A DNA stretch of 64,000 nt from Larus michahellis. Taxonomy: Eukaryota; Chordata; Aves; Charadriiformes; Laridae. The DNA lies in NCBI RefSeq assembly GCF_964199755.1, contig NC_133907.1:4407001-4471000 (forward strand). Direction: 5' to 3'. Positions 27,670 to 40,118 of this stretch are shown here, in pieces. Each line of letters opens with the position of its first letter. Position 1 is the first letter of the stretch. A program made the translations under genes and the position numbers. The notes under the pieces are model-generated. The model saw nothing but the letters and a program-made list of their open reading frames with translations, did not search any database and was not told the origin of the DNA.

Positions 27670-30600
27670 CCGTCCCCTCGGGACTCGCAGGCCGCCGCCC
27701 CGCTGGCCCGCCGCCGGGGCCCGGGGGTCTCTCCCTCCCGCGGTGCCGTTTGAGGGTCTCCCCGAGCCAGCGGAGACCACACGCCTGTCCCCATCTGTCG
27801 TCGTGGCGGCTGAGCCAGGCCGGCTCCCCCACAGTGTCCCCAAGGTGGAGGCCATTCCATCCCTCATGGACTCCCCCCTCCCCAAGGGCTCACTGAGCTG
27901 GGCCCTGGGTGGTCACCCACACACAGCCCAACCTGGCTGGGAGCAGGGAAGGGGGAGCCCTGACCTTTATAACCTGCCCGTCCCCTGTCACAGGTGGGCC
28001 TCGCTTCACCCCCTGTTCCAGCTGCAGGTGGGCTGATGCCCATGGAGCCGCTGCGGCCCAGGCAGCAGCACTGCCTGAAAGGGGACACAAGTCAGCAACC
28101 GGGGAAGCGGCTCCAGCAGCGATCGAGCACGGCAGCAATATCACCCCTGGCTGCAATCCCCCAGCGGGTTGCCCTCGGCGCCACGGTTAGCCCCACTGGC
28201 CTGGCTAAACCGAGACGTGAGGCCAGCATGGCCTTAGGGACTTGAGACTAATTAACAGAAGGGCAGAGAGCAGACGGATGGTTTGGGGGTGCCCAGGCCA
28301 GGGCACGGAGCCCCCCTGTAGGTGGCACTCGTACTCTGTGCGAGGGCGGCACGTCCCCCGGGAGCTGCGCGTTGGGACTCGCTGCTGAATATTGTTGCTC
28401 TCTCCAGCTGGTTCCTGGCAGAGGGAGAACTGCAATGCCTCCTCCTGCACAGCCGGCTTTGCAGCCCTCGCCAAGCGCGGATGTTTTGGAGAAGGCCCTG
28501 ACTGTGCTGGTAAAGAGCGGCCGTGTCCTGCCCCGGCGGGGCTGGAGATCTAGCAAAAGCATAGAGATGTGCTACGTGCAGCCTCGAGCTGCAGGATTAG
28601 GTGTTGGGAACCAGGGCTCCAACCTTGCGCTGTCCTGTGGCAACTGAGTCACCGAGGCCAGAGTTTAGCTTTACCAGGACACAAAAGTAGCGGGTATTGA
28701 ACAGATCACTGCTAAAACTCTGCTGGGTGGCTGTCCCCCGAAACCGCCTGTTAGGTACCTAAAGCTGCCGGTTTGCTGTTCTTTATGGCAGCTCGCATGG
28801 AGTTGGACAGAACTGTGGGATCCCCTCAGGCAAGAGCTGCTCCCCAGATGTGTGAGACACGTTTTGATTCACTCCCAAACCAGCAGAGGTGGCCCCAGAC
28901 CAAACCTGAGCTCCAGACCCACTCCCTGGCATGACGCTTGGAGCTACCTTGAAACTTCTTGGCTTGGCCCCATGTTTGCAAACGCGAGTTCCCTCCAACC
29001 CGCCGTCTGGAGCCTCTGCAGCATCTGGAAAGCTTCCATCCCTTGGCAGGGTCTGGCCGTGAAGTCAGGGGGTGCCATTTTGAAGAGGCCCACCTCTGCG
29101 AGGGAGGAGGAAACAAGTCCCAACAAGGGGACCTTCTGGAGGTCCTTGGAAACGGGCAGCTGCCTGTCCCGTGTGTGGGGTCGGGTCACGCCGGTCCTTG
29201 GCGTCAGAGGCGCGCTCGAGCGACACTGCTGCCACTGTGAATGTGGTTTGTATCGCTGCAACGCGAAGATGGTTCCTGACCACAAGTATGGCCGGGGACG
29301 TGTCTCAGATTCCAGAGAGCACAGTCACCGATGCCGAGCGCTGTCACCCCGTCGCTCCCTGCCTCTGAGCGAGAAACCCGTCACCCCGCCAACGCCAGCC
29401 TCCTGCCGCGGCGGACCGTCCTCGCCCAGGCCCCACGACTGCCTAGTTGGCAGCAGGTCCCCAAGGAACACAAAGGCATGAAATCCTCACGCCAGCAGCC
29501 CTGGACGCTGCCTGCAGGGTGGGAGTGGAAAATGCCCCCTGCCCCTGCACACCCACGGGCACGGGCCGGCTCTGCAGCCTAACCCTGCCAGCCTGCGGCT
29601 CCGCTCTTCCCAAGGGTTAACAGGACAGGCGTTTGCAGAGCGGGGAGGGTTTCTGGCTGGCCTTGGCTGAGAAGCAGCGGTGGCGTCGCTCAGCCCAGCC
29701 CCCCGAGCGTGGAGCCGGTGGCCGGAGCGCTCCCCAAGCCTGGGTGGAGGTAGATCCAGAGGAAACTCCACCTCCGCGGGAGCCAACCTGCTATTGCAGG
29801 AATTCCCAGAGAAATTCCCGCTTGGGCTGATCTGTCAACGGATCCATGAACTTTGTTTTACCTCTTGTGAAAGCAACTACTTGAATGTGCTAAAAACAGA
29901 GCGGGGCGAGTCTGTCACTGGAGCTGTGCTTGGGGGAGAGGTCGGGAGGGGACTTTATCTGACCCCTGCACATTGAGAGGCACCGTGAAAGTCTCCGTCC
30001 GTGGTGCCTTGCTGGCAGCTCCCCTTGGCAGGCAGAGCTGGTGGAGCCAAGAGTTTGCTGCGAAATAAAAACCCACAAAATCTCACCTGGTTTTCCCATG
30101 GGCTACAGTGACCCGGCGGATGGGCTTGATCAAGTCAGATGAGCTTTTTTTGCTTCCAGTATCCCCAGCAGATTCAAATCACCATCATTTGTTTGGAGAT
30201 TGGCCACCAAACCCCCCCCTTTCTGTTGCTCCCAACCACCAGAGGGTCAATCTTGTCCACTTTTGGAGAAAGCAGAGACCAGAGGCCCTTCTGGGCCCAG
30301 CCTTGCCCACCTACCCACCATGAGACCCCCAGGGAAGCGCTGTCCTGAGACACCCCCTAACTTCAGGTGTGCCCAGGTCTCCAGGATCTCAGCCTTGGGG
30401 TCACGGTAGGGACAGGAAGATTGGCTGTCCCTGGGCAACATACCAGGTCTCTGAGCTGGTAGCGAGAGACCCCATGCAGCAAATAGCTGGTAGACCCTGA
30501 GCCCTCATGCAGCACCGCGAATGCCAGTCAGGAGATGGGAGCAGCTGTCATAGGCTTTGCCAGAGCAACGCTGAGTTTGGGGAGTGGGTTTTGACGCATG

Positions 30601-33600
30601 TCCCCTCCTTTTCACCCTCGTGAGCCTGCCTTGGCTGCAGCCAAGGGCTCCTGGTACTGCTGGGTGGTTTGGTTTTGGCTCTTGGCTGTCCCCACCTAGC
30701 CCAGCAACCACTGCAGCGGGGTTCCTGCTGCCTGCAAGCATTGCTGGCAAGGATGCCCACAGCCAGCCACCCTCCTGCACTGGTGGTCAAGCCTTTCCCA
30801 GCGCTGACCTCCCTGGGGATGGTTATTCTGCTGTTCCTCCCTGACCCCAGGGCAGGTGAAACGTGGGAGAGAAGGAGGAGAGAGACAGGGGAACCAAGCC
30901 CCTAGACACGAGCTTGTGCCAGCCCTAGAATAGAGGCAGGGATCCTGCCTTTTGGCCCCCACCTTGCTGCAATTGTCAGTTCTTCATCTCCTAGCCCTGG
31001 CATCAGGGACATTTGACCTTGGAAGCCAAAATGCTCCATCCAAACACTTAAGAAACCTGGAGAATTTGGCCTGAATGGTGACTTGCATTTCTGTCTTGCA
31101 GACCATCCCGTTTTCTCCTCTAAGGAGTCAAAGGACCTCTCCACTCCTTGTCTTGTGGCGCAGGCCCTCCTAACACAACAGAAACCTCCATGGCTCCCAG
31201 GAGATAACACAGGCTCCATCCGTGCCGCTTCAGCAGAGCAGCCCACAGAGGCTCCGTGTCTTCCACTCCCCACAGCCTCCCACCGCATCTGTCCCAGCGC
31301 TGCTGGTGAGCAGCCCATGCCTGGGGACACTACCATCTGGACCTCCTGGGACAAGTCCTGCACCAGGAAGGGCTGCAGGATTTGGCTGCAGCAGGCAGCA
31401 GCCATGGAGGGGAATGTGGCCAGGACCACCCCGTGTGGTAGCCCAGCCTCTGCCACCCTGCAAAACAGGGAGCATGGAAGGGAGGACACGGAGGAGATGA
31501 TGGTTCCCCTGGGCCCTGGCTCATTGCAAGCACCAGGGTGGAGTTTGGACCTCCAGCTTTGCAGATGCTCTTCCGAGGCACTTTGGATGTTCCCTAAATC
31601 TCCTCCTTCTAACGATTTTAATTATACTGGCTGCCATTCAAAATAATAATGACAGGGGGAGGGATGAGTGCTAAGCAGCAGCCTGTCACGCTTCGCGAGG
31701 TGTTCTCAGGGGACGCGGGGCCAGAGAAGCAGCTGGCCCAGAGCCATGCCAGCCAAGTGGGTGCAGGCTGACGTGCCACACCAGCCACCAACGGGCTCTG
31801 GGGTCTGGGCTGGTCCGTGTGTGCGTGAGAGCGTGTGCAAGTGCTCAGGTCTCCTTTCTCTCCCCCTCGCCGTCTCTTTTTATTCGCCTCCATAAAACAT
31901 AGGAAGTTCAAGCCATTCATTTTGCTATTTGTGTCTCCCTCCCCACGCCCCGGTTCCCTCCCTTGCCCCCTGCAGCCTCTCGGCTCGCTGCTTGCCCAGC
32001 ATCCTTGACCCCGAGAAGTCTGGTGTGTATGCACTTCCCTTTTGGCCCATGGAAAGCGCCACTCTGAACTGGTGCCTTGATAAGTCTGCTGTGGGAAGGC
32101 AGGGGCTCCTGGGCTCTCACACAGGGCTTTCCCATGTAGCATTTCCTATGTTGTCCCTGCTCACCAGCGCGATCTCCAGACCAGGGCGCTGGGGAAGCTC
32201 TCCGGATGGCGGTGCCCCTCGGTGGCAGCAGCTTTGTCCTCTTCGAGCTCTCGTGACTTGCTCTGTGTCAAAAGCAGTGGCGCGTGGAGGGAGGCATCCT
32301 CCCGAGGAGGAGGAGGAGGAGGATGGTTAGCTTCTCATGGGCTAATGTGGTACCTCTCTCTTACCAATAGCAGAGGACTGCAAAGGGGTTTGACCCCCCA
32401 GCCCCTTCCTCTCAGTGGTTTTGCAAACAGGGCTCTGATATTGTCTCCCACAGAGTTTGGGATCGACAGGACCCGTATCCTGTCTGCAAAGGAGCAAGCA
32501 GATGGCAGGGCAGCCAAGGCTGGGACAGAGCCCTCAGAGGGGCTGAATACAGGGATCAACTGGCAGAGAGGGAGGAAGAAGAGGCTCGTTGAGGAGGCTG
32601 AGGCACAGAGGGGCCTTTTCTCAGAAATACCCTCCCCTGTGCTGCCCTGCCAAAGCACAAGGGTCTTGGCATTTCAGCCATGGGCTGGTGGCCGTGGTGG
32701 TCCCTCCATCACCAACACCATGGGGACACAAGGACGGTGCCCACGCAGTGGCTGCACGGACACACACCTCCTGCTTCCCTACCAGCGAGGCAGAGTGTGA
32801 AATGCAGGCAGGGAACAGGCGTTGTTCGGCCTCCTCCGTCCATGGCTGGAGCAAAAGCTGCTTCGTCATGGCTGCAGGGAGCCCTGCGGGGCAGGTTCCC
32901 CCCATGGTGAGGACGCCCATGACCTAAAAGCTATCAGGGCTCCTAGGGCCAGGATTCATGTACTTGAGGGGGCAGCTGGGTGAGCTGGGAGAACTGGGAG
33001 GAAGAGTCTGCATGGTTGAAGTCAGCAGGGTGAGTGGCTGCACCGCGGCGTGCTGGAGGGTGAAGGGAGCCCACTCCCTGCCTTGCTGTCTCCATCCCTC
33101 CATTTGAACCCCCCCTAACTGCACGGCGAGGCCAAACAGAGCCAGGTCCCCAGGGTTTTGCCATGCCCTCTCCTCTCCGGCTCTCCCTGCGGTGATGGGA
33201 CCGCAGATCAGAGCCTTCTCCTGTTTATCGCCCCATCAGCGGCGCTGCAGACGGCTCAGCTGCCCCACCGCTGAGCACCGAGCCCTGATCTCATCAGCGC
33301 GCCGCACACTTGCAGCTCGAACAATAACCTCCTTCCCTGCCTGACACAATTCCCAGAAATGCACAGCCTCCTGCTAAAGCCTCCCTGGGGGAAAACATGC
33401 CAGCCGGCCTGTCGGCACCAGCACGGACATTGCTGCCAGCCGCTGGCAAACGCAGCTCGCTGCGTCCCCGGCGCGGAGGCACCTCTGCGAAAACAAGGGC
33501 GTGCTGGGTGGGGTGAAGGGAGAGGCCGAGCGGGAGTCCTTGGGGCCATCCTTCACTTGGCTGTGCTCAGGAAGTTCCTCTCCCTCTGGGTGTTCGCGAC

Positions 33601-33810
33601 CAGGCGCCTTGCCCTGTCCCAGCCACCCCATTCGCAGCCCCCTGCTTGGCCGCCGTCACTCTGCCTGCTCCCAGTGCCTGCTGGGTGCAGGGGGCTGCTC
33701 ATGGGGCCAGGAGGCAAAACCAAGCCCCGGCTGCCTGGGCTGGAAGGGTGGAGATGGGACTCGTGCCTCCACTCACCCCAGTGGACCCCCAGCCCAGGGA
33801 TGCTCTTCTG
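27670..33810. other. Non-coding interval upstream of TCEA2
   Basis: GC-rich sequence with many chance open frames and no recognisable protein domain or splice-linked exon set. A GATA/SOX/ETS-like motif mix (TTATC, GAACAATAA, ACAATTCC) occurs near 33215-33355. A divergent non-coding transcript from the ZNF143 promoter is possible but cannot be seen. Confidence 0.4.
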
Positions 33811-34460
33811 CATAGAATCACAGAATGGTTTGGGTTGGAAGGGACCTTGAAGATCACCCAGTTCCACCCCCCTGCCCTGGGCAGGGACACCTCCCACCAG
33901 ACCAGGTTGCTCCAAGCCCCGTCCAACCTGGCCTTGAACCCCTCCAGGGATGGAGCAGCCACAGCTTCTCTGGGCAACCTGGGCCAGGGGCTCACCCCCC
34001 TCACACTAAAGAGTTTCTTGCTAATGTCTAGTCTAAATCTCCCCTCTTTCAGTTCAAAACCATTAGCTGTCATCCTACAGCTCCCCTCCCTGATCCAGAG
34101 TCCCTCCCCAGCTTTCCTGGAGCCCCTTTAGGGACTGGAAGGGGCTCTAAGGTCTCCCCGGAGCCTTCTCTTCTCCAGGCTGAACCCCCCCAGCTCTCTC
34201 AGCCTGTCCTCCCAGCAGAGGGGCTCCAGCCCTCCCAGCATCTCCGTGGCCTCCTCTGGACCCGCTCCAACAGCTCCGTGTCCTTCTGCTGTTGGTGGCC
34301 GCAGAGCTGGAGGCAGCACTGCAGGGGGGTCTCCCCAGAGCAGAGCAGAGGGGCAGAATCCCCCCCTCACCCTGCTGCCCACGCTGCTGGGGATGCAGCC
34401 CAGGGTGCCCCTCACGGCATCACTGGGCGCCTCAGACTGCTGGAGCTTTCCCTCGGCACA
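33811..34460 (-). mobile_element. CR1 LINE fragment, about 650 bp
   Basis: Minus-oriented CR1. On plus it starts CATAGAATCACAGAATGG, followed by GTTTGGGTTGGAAGGGACC and CCTCCAGGGATGGAGCAGCC. On minus it decodes to ORF2 remnants such as FELKEGRFRLDIS, WPRLPREAVAAPSL and [15 protein letters not shown]. Frameshifts between these pieces show that it is dead. The upstream border near 34460 is approximate. Confidence 0.93.
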
Positions 34461-36103
34461 TTTGAGTAATCGCTGTTGCTGCTTCCAGATGGAATATCTG
34501 GACACCAGGCAGGCACAGCTGGATGCTCGAGGCAGGTATTTACCCTGCCCCAGCTGGGTAAGTCCCCCTGCAAAAGGTGCCATACCAGCACCATCCCACA
34601 TCCCACATGGATGAGGGGCAGCACCCAGCGCGGAGCAGCAGCCAGGGTTCAGCACGGGTCCAAGGTGGCCACGCTGGGCTGCTGGCGGGTGCGGGAGGGC
34701 CAGCCTCGGGGCGTCCCTGCCACGGGGGTGCATTGTTCACGAGAACACAAGGGGAATGCCGGGAAGGACAGACTCGCTGGCTACGTTGGGCTTCCTGCCT
34801 CCTGGCCGCGGCCACCGCCTGACATCATTGCTCCCGGTGGGAATGGCCGCCCCAGCCCCACTCGGTCCCTGACAGCATCCGATAAGTTCCTGACCTCCTG
34901 CCAGGCTTTCCAGCTTGGTCCAGCCCTGCCGTGGTGTGGGGGCTTTTGTGCCCACTGTCTCCCTGCCATCGTGGCACGACAGCTGGCAAACCTGCCTCCT
35001 CTTCCTCACTGCCACAGGCACGGCCGAGGCGATGCTCCCCGTCACCTCACCATCCAGCTCCAAGGGTGCGGGATGGCACCGTGCCTCAGTCCCGGTGTCC
35101 CATCTGCTGAACCACCTCTTCCCTGCCCTCTGCAAGCCGGGTGGCTGGAGACCCTCCGTCTTGCACTTTGGGTGCTACATCCCTTAAGCCTGTGCCCTCA
35201 CTGGTGTGTGGCATCGCGGATCAGGACCTTGCCTGGTCCCAGGGGCACGGCACAGCACTGGGGCCGGGGCAGGCAGAGCCAGGGACATGTGGCAGCCCCG
35301 TGGGCGCTGCTTTGCAGGGCAGGATGGTGTCCCCATCCCACTCATCCTCCCATCCCACACATCCACCCGCACATCCAACCCAGCCCGGGAGCGTGTGTGC
35401 TCCAGAAATCCCCCGTTTGGGTTTACAGGGGCCCAGAAAGACTGAGGAGGAACGTCGGGGATGTGACATGGGTGTTGGAAGGATGCTTCCCCCTCCAAAA
35501 TGCACAGGTACTGCATGGCCCCCGTGGACTAGCCCCTGTAGAGTCACCAGCCTTCTCCCCACTGTCCTCGTATCTGCCCAAATGACAGCAGGGACTGGGT
35601 GCAGCGTGTGCCGAATCGCCTATCCACCCCACACACGCCGGCGAGGGCTTCTTCAAATATACGGACTTTGCCGTGAGAGGGTGTAGAGGGATCCCGAAAG
35701 CCTGGGGTTGCCACAGCCTCCCTCGCCCTGCAACCCCTGCTCAGTCATGGGCAGACACCACTTTTTTCCCTTCTCACGAGCCGGCAGAGCACGACCTTGG
35801 GCTGCTGCGCTGCAAACCTGCCTCCTGCCCTTGCCCAAACCCGCTGCCATCAGCACTTTGCTGCAACTCCTTGCAGTGCTGCTCAAAGAGTTTTTCCTTG
35901 CAGCCAAATCCCCCCCCCGCCCCGCTTCCCGGCTCCATCCTTCTGGCTCCAGCCCACTGGGGATGGAAGGTTTCTCCTTCCCGAGTACAAATATAACTGT
36001 AATCTGCTAAACCCCGCTGTTGATCCCGACTGCATCCTCCTGTCCTGAGCTTTCCTACAGTGCGCCTTTTATACCGGTAATAGCACCAGGCTCCTTCTCC
36101 CAT

Positions 36104-36142
36104 CATTGTTGACTCGACAATGAAAACTGTTTGTATTATTGT
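36104..36142. promoter_or_regulatory. Cluster of three SOX-type motifs (candidate element)
   Basis: CATTGT (36104-36109), seven bases, ACAATG (36117-36122), then ATTGT (36138-36142), next to TGTTTG. This is an opposed pair of SOX core sites within an AT-rich island in GC-rich surroundings, 8.8 kb upstream of the SOX18 start. Regulatory function is inference. Confidence 0.3.
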
Positions 36143-37466
36143 GTCCCCGAAGCTTTGCCAATAACACATGTGTCCCAAGCTGATAGCAACAGGCTTTGGC
36201 AAGGCTGCGGCTCCATCAGATAAGAGCCTTTAACCTTATTTCTCCAGCTCGAGCACACCACGGAGGGCTGTTCCGTTGGGAGATTATTCTTCCCAAGCAC
36301 TTACAGATCCGAGCAAGGTTGAACGGGCTGTGCAAGAGGGGTCGTTAGGGGGAGGGCAGAGGTGTTTGGGGCAAAAAGCCTGGGAAACGTCCTTGGTTTG
36401 GGTGAGAGAAGAGCACTGGAGGGAGACGGAAAGATGGAGCCGCTTTCCCAGGCAATTTAAGGGCTAAATGCGCGGCTGTCCTGTCCCCTGCCTTCCTCGG
36501 GGACCCGCTCCACCCCGCCGTGCTCCACCTTGGCCCAGCTCCCGCGCACAGCGGGAGCGAAGTGGAGGAGAAACACTGGAACCCGGAGGCCCTTGCACGC
36601 TCCCGGCTGGCCGGCGAACAAAGCCTTTCCCTTGGAGCCCTTCCCCGCCGCTTCCCTCCTGCCCCCAGCCCCCCGCGCCCCGCCAGCCGCAGGGATCTCC
36701 AGCATCAGTGCAGCCTTCATCCCTGGGTGTTCACGCCATCCTCCTCCTCCCACCCTGCGTCCCCGCAGCCACTCGTGGCATACCCCAGCCCCAGCTCCTT
36801 TGCCGGGGGATCTCGCTGCCGTTTTCCCCGGGCTGCAGCACAAAGGATGCTCTGAAATCAGAAAGTGCGGAAAAAGATGCTGCCTATGGCAAGCTTTTAA
36901 ACCTCATTTTTAGGCCAATTTATGGGGGGGGGGGTGTCGCAGTTCTTGGGGGTTTGAGCTGCAATTGCAGCACATTCATGCTCATTTTCCTTCCCTTAAT
37001 GTCCCCAGTACAGCACCAAAAAGCAAAAGTTGTTCCTCTGCTTGCAGGGAAGGAAAGCACTCGGGCCCTTTTCTTTATTCTTAGTATTATTGTTGTAATT
37101 ATTATTATTGTTCTCTCTCAGGAAAGAAGCACTCTGTCAAAATTACCCTGATATATCCTGCCCTTTGCCGGGGGGAGACTGTTGTCTCTAAAGGGCCTGA
37201 GGAGAGGCTGGGTTGCCCCATGCCCTGCATATGGGGAAACTGAGGCACAGAGCCACAGCAGCGTCCAACCCTTTCTGAACCAAAATTCCTCCCTTCCACT
37301 CGGGTTTGGCACTTGGGGGTTTCCCTGTCTGTGTGAAGGTGAGGTTGCTCTCAGCAACATCCTCGTCCTTTCTGCTGGGCAGTGAAAGCCTTGGCAAAGA
37401 AGAGAGGTGGCCATGAGATCCCGTGTGCATGGAACTGGGCTGCAAGCTTCGGCAAAGGTTGTTGGT

Positions 37467-37622
37467 ACCAGGGATGCTGGAAAGGGCTCCCAGGGATCCT
37501 CCATCCCAGGGATGCTGCAAAGGGCTCCTCTTCCTCCAGGGATGTTGCAAAGGGCTCTTCTTCCTCCAAGGGTGCTGCAGGGCTCCCCTTCCCCCAGGGA
37601 TGCTGCAAAGGGCTCCCCTTCC
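37467..37622. repeat. Five-copy tandem repeat, about 30-bp unit
   Basis: Units of the form CCAGGGATGCTGCAAAGGGC plus a pyrimidine-rich tail start near 37468, 37505, 37536, 37566 and 37594. The spacing is 28-37 bp with degenerate copies. Confidence 0.85.
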
Positions 37623-39872
37623 TCCACCCTGTCTGGGGTGATGCTCAGAAACCAGGCAAACATCTCCCCAGGATCCTGTGAGCAAACTGGCCAATTCGTG
37701 GAAAACCTGAGCAGAAAGCGCTGGGTTCAGGGGCTGCAGAGGAGAAGCCGGGCGAGGGGAGAGGGGAGCGCGGCGCAGCCAGCAGCCATCTGCCATCTGC
37801 CATCTGCGGCGGCCCGGTGAGGTAATGCCTCGCACTAAGTTAAAACATGTCGGGAGCCACAGCAGCTCTTGAGAACAGCAAACCTTTCCCAGATGGAGAC
37901 GTCCTGCGCTGCTACAGCAGCTCTCCTGGCGAGGAAGATGACGGGTGACCCTCCTGCAGCCGGTCATGGGGCTCGGTGGGTGCAGGGGTGCAACTGGCCA
38001 CCCCATCTTCCCTGTTCACTTCCCACTGGAGTTTAATTTTTGGGAGCAGAGACGCAATAAGCGGCTCAGCCCTTGCTGATTCGCCCCTGAGGACTGACAT
38101 GCGAAGCGGTGAAGGTGTGATTGCTGTGTTGCCTTCCTTAATTCCCCTCCTCTCCCCTGTCTGAAAGCGGCATTCTCGTCCGTGACGAAGCACGAGCCCA
38201 TTTTTCCCTGGTGCTCTCAGTTGAACGATGCTCGAAGAGCAAGGGATGAGCAAACACCCAGCGGGGCACGGAGGTTGGGAACCGGGAGATCCCCAGTAAG
38301 AAAGGTTTCTGCAAAAGGGGGGGATGCACTTTTCCTGAGGGGGACACGTTATCTCCTGGCAGTCCCCAGTGTGGCAGGGCCGTTGCTGTTGGAGGAAAGC
38401 AGGGGACATGCTCGCCGAGGCCATGCGTGAGGGTTCACTGCTCCATGGAGAGGGGCCATGGTGGAGGTGCATCCAGACGTGGTGATTGTGGGCACAGGTA
38501 GGTGCGAGGCCACAGACAGGCAGCCCCGACCCATGTCCCCCCCCAAAAAACAGGCTCAGAAATCCTCTTAATTGCAGTTTTCCTTTCCCCGGCACCCAAG
38601 AGGAGGTCGGGCGGTCCGGAGCAGCCAGCCTGGGCATGCGGAAAGAGCAGGATCCCGGTTCTTGGCTGCGTCTCCTGCGCAGACACCAGCGAGCAGCTTT
38701 TTCTGCCAATTCGAGTGATGGAAGCAGCGACTAACCCCGGCGTGCCCAGGCTCGGCACAGCCCAACTGTCGGCCAGCTGCCTGTTCCTGGGAGGACGCGG
38801 TGCCACAGGCAGAGCGCATTTTTCTTGCTATAATCGAGAAAAGAAATTGTGCCGATCGGAGCAGCTGAACGGCAGCCAAATCTGCTTCTCAGCGGCTTTT
38901 CTACACTCTGTATTCATGTATTTGGCATGAGCAGCTCTGCATTGAGGTAATTCATTAATGCTGAACCAAAAATGTGTTTATGGGAGTCTTGAAATAGTTG
39001 GTAGAAGTGTAAGACTTTCCTTCCTCAAAGCCTGGGCTCTCTCCGTGATGGGAACCGAAGTATTAAAGCAACCACGGCTGCCGCAATCAGCTGCCGGGGA
39101 AGCGACTCCAGCCAGCGCGCACACGCGCGCCCCGAGCATGCACGCCCCGCCGCGCTCAGCCCTCCTTGTGCGTCGTGCCGAAGCCTTTTCCCTGCGTTAT
39201 CCCAGCCGTAAGCCCCCTGGGTGGGATTTGCAGCAGTTTTGCTCACATTGGGGCTGTGGGAGCTTGCCCCCCTGGGTTTCAGGGGGAGCAAACACGGAGT
39301 GATGTGGCTGGAAATGCGGCACCCTGGGTTGGTGGGACCATCGGAGGACAGCCAGGGCTGTGCAATAAGGGGCTGTTACAGGGAAAAGGCAGAAGAAGGG
39401 GAGGCAGGATGGCCCTGGTGAGGACCAAGGGCTCGGGCCACCACCCGGGGCACTGCGGAGGCTGCGCTTGTATGGAGCGAACAGCTTTTTCGGGTTAACT
39501 GTGGGTTTCGCTGCTCGCACAATGGGTATGGCTGTTGTCGTTCCAGTTATAATCCTGTATAAACAAGGTTGACCTCTGGTTATTGAAAAGAGCTGAAAAA
39601 GAAAGACAACTTTCACCGCTTCCTCGGATGAGGTGCCTGATTGCCGGGCTTGGCCAGCGCGGTCGGCACCGCGCTCCCAACTCCACCCCGCAGCCCTCGG
39701 GGACCTGCTGGGGTGGGTGGCAGCGAGCCCCTGGGCTGGCACACTCTTGCGGCAGAGAGCCACTGTGGCCCAGGGCACCCTTCCACTATATCCCCAGTGC
39801 CCTTCACTTGTCGGATGGAGCTAGAAGTGAAAAAAAAGAGAAAATGAACAGCAAACAGCCGAGACAGCCATT

Positions 39873-40118
39873 CATAGAATCATAGAATCGTGGAATGGTT
39901 TGGGTTGGAAGGGACCTTAAAGCCCATCTCGTTCCACCCCCTGCCCTGGGCAGGGACACCTCCCACCAGCCCAGGTTGCTCCAAGCCCCGTCCAACCTGG
40001 CCTTGAACCCCTCCAGGGATGGGGCAGCCACAGCTTCTCTGGGCAACCTGGGCCAGGGGCTCACCACCCTGGCAGAAGGAATTTCTTCCTAATATCCAAT
40101 TTAAATCTCCCCTCCTTC
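39873..40118 (-). mobile_element. CR1 LINE 3' fragment, about 245 bp
   Basis: Minus-oriented CR1 tail beginning CATAGAATCATAGAATCG, then GTTTGGGTTGGAAGGGACC and CCTCCAGGGATGGGGCAGCC, ending near TCTCCCCTCC. It closely resembles the copy at 33811 and probably belongs to the same subfamily. Confidence 0.92.

Larger units (their letters stand above)
34461..39872. other. Non-coding interval between CR1 copies
   Basis: No gene is recognised. The interval contains a five-copy tandem repeat of about 30 bp at 37467-37622, AT-rich islands near 36000-36200, 37040-37140 and 38900-39000, and a SOX-type motif cluster at 36104-36142. Confidence 0.4.

Noticed and set aside
34476-35585. 369-residue plus-strand open frame
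   Set aside because: Compositionally biased Pro/Gly/Arg/Cys-rich translation of GC-rich DNA, overlapping other frames, no domain, no promoter or splice context.
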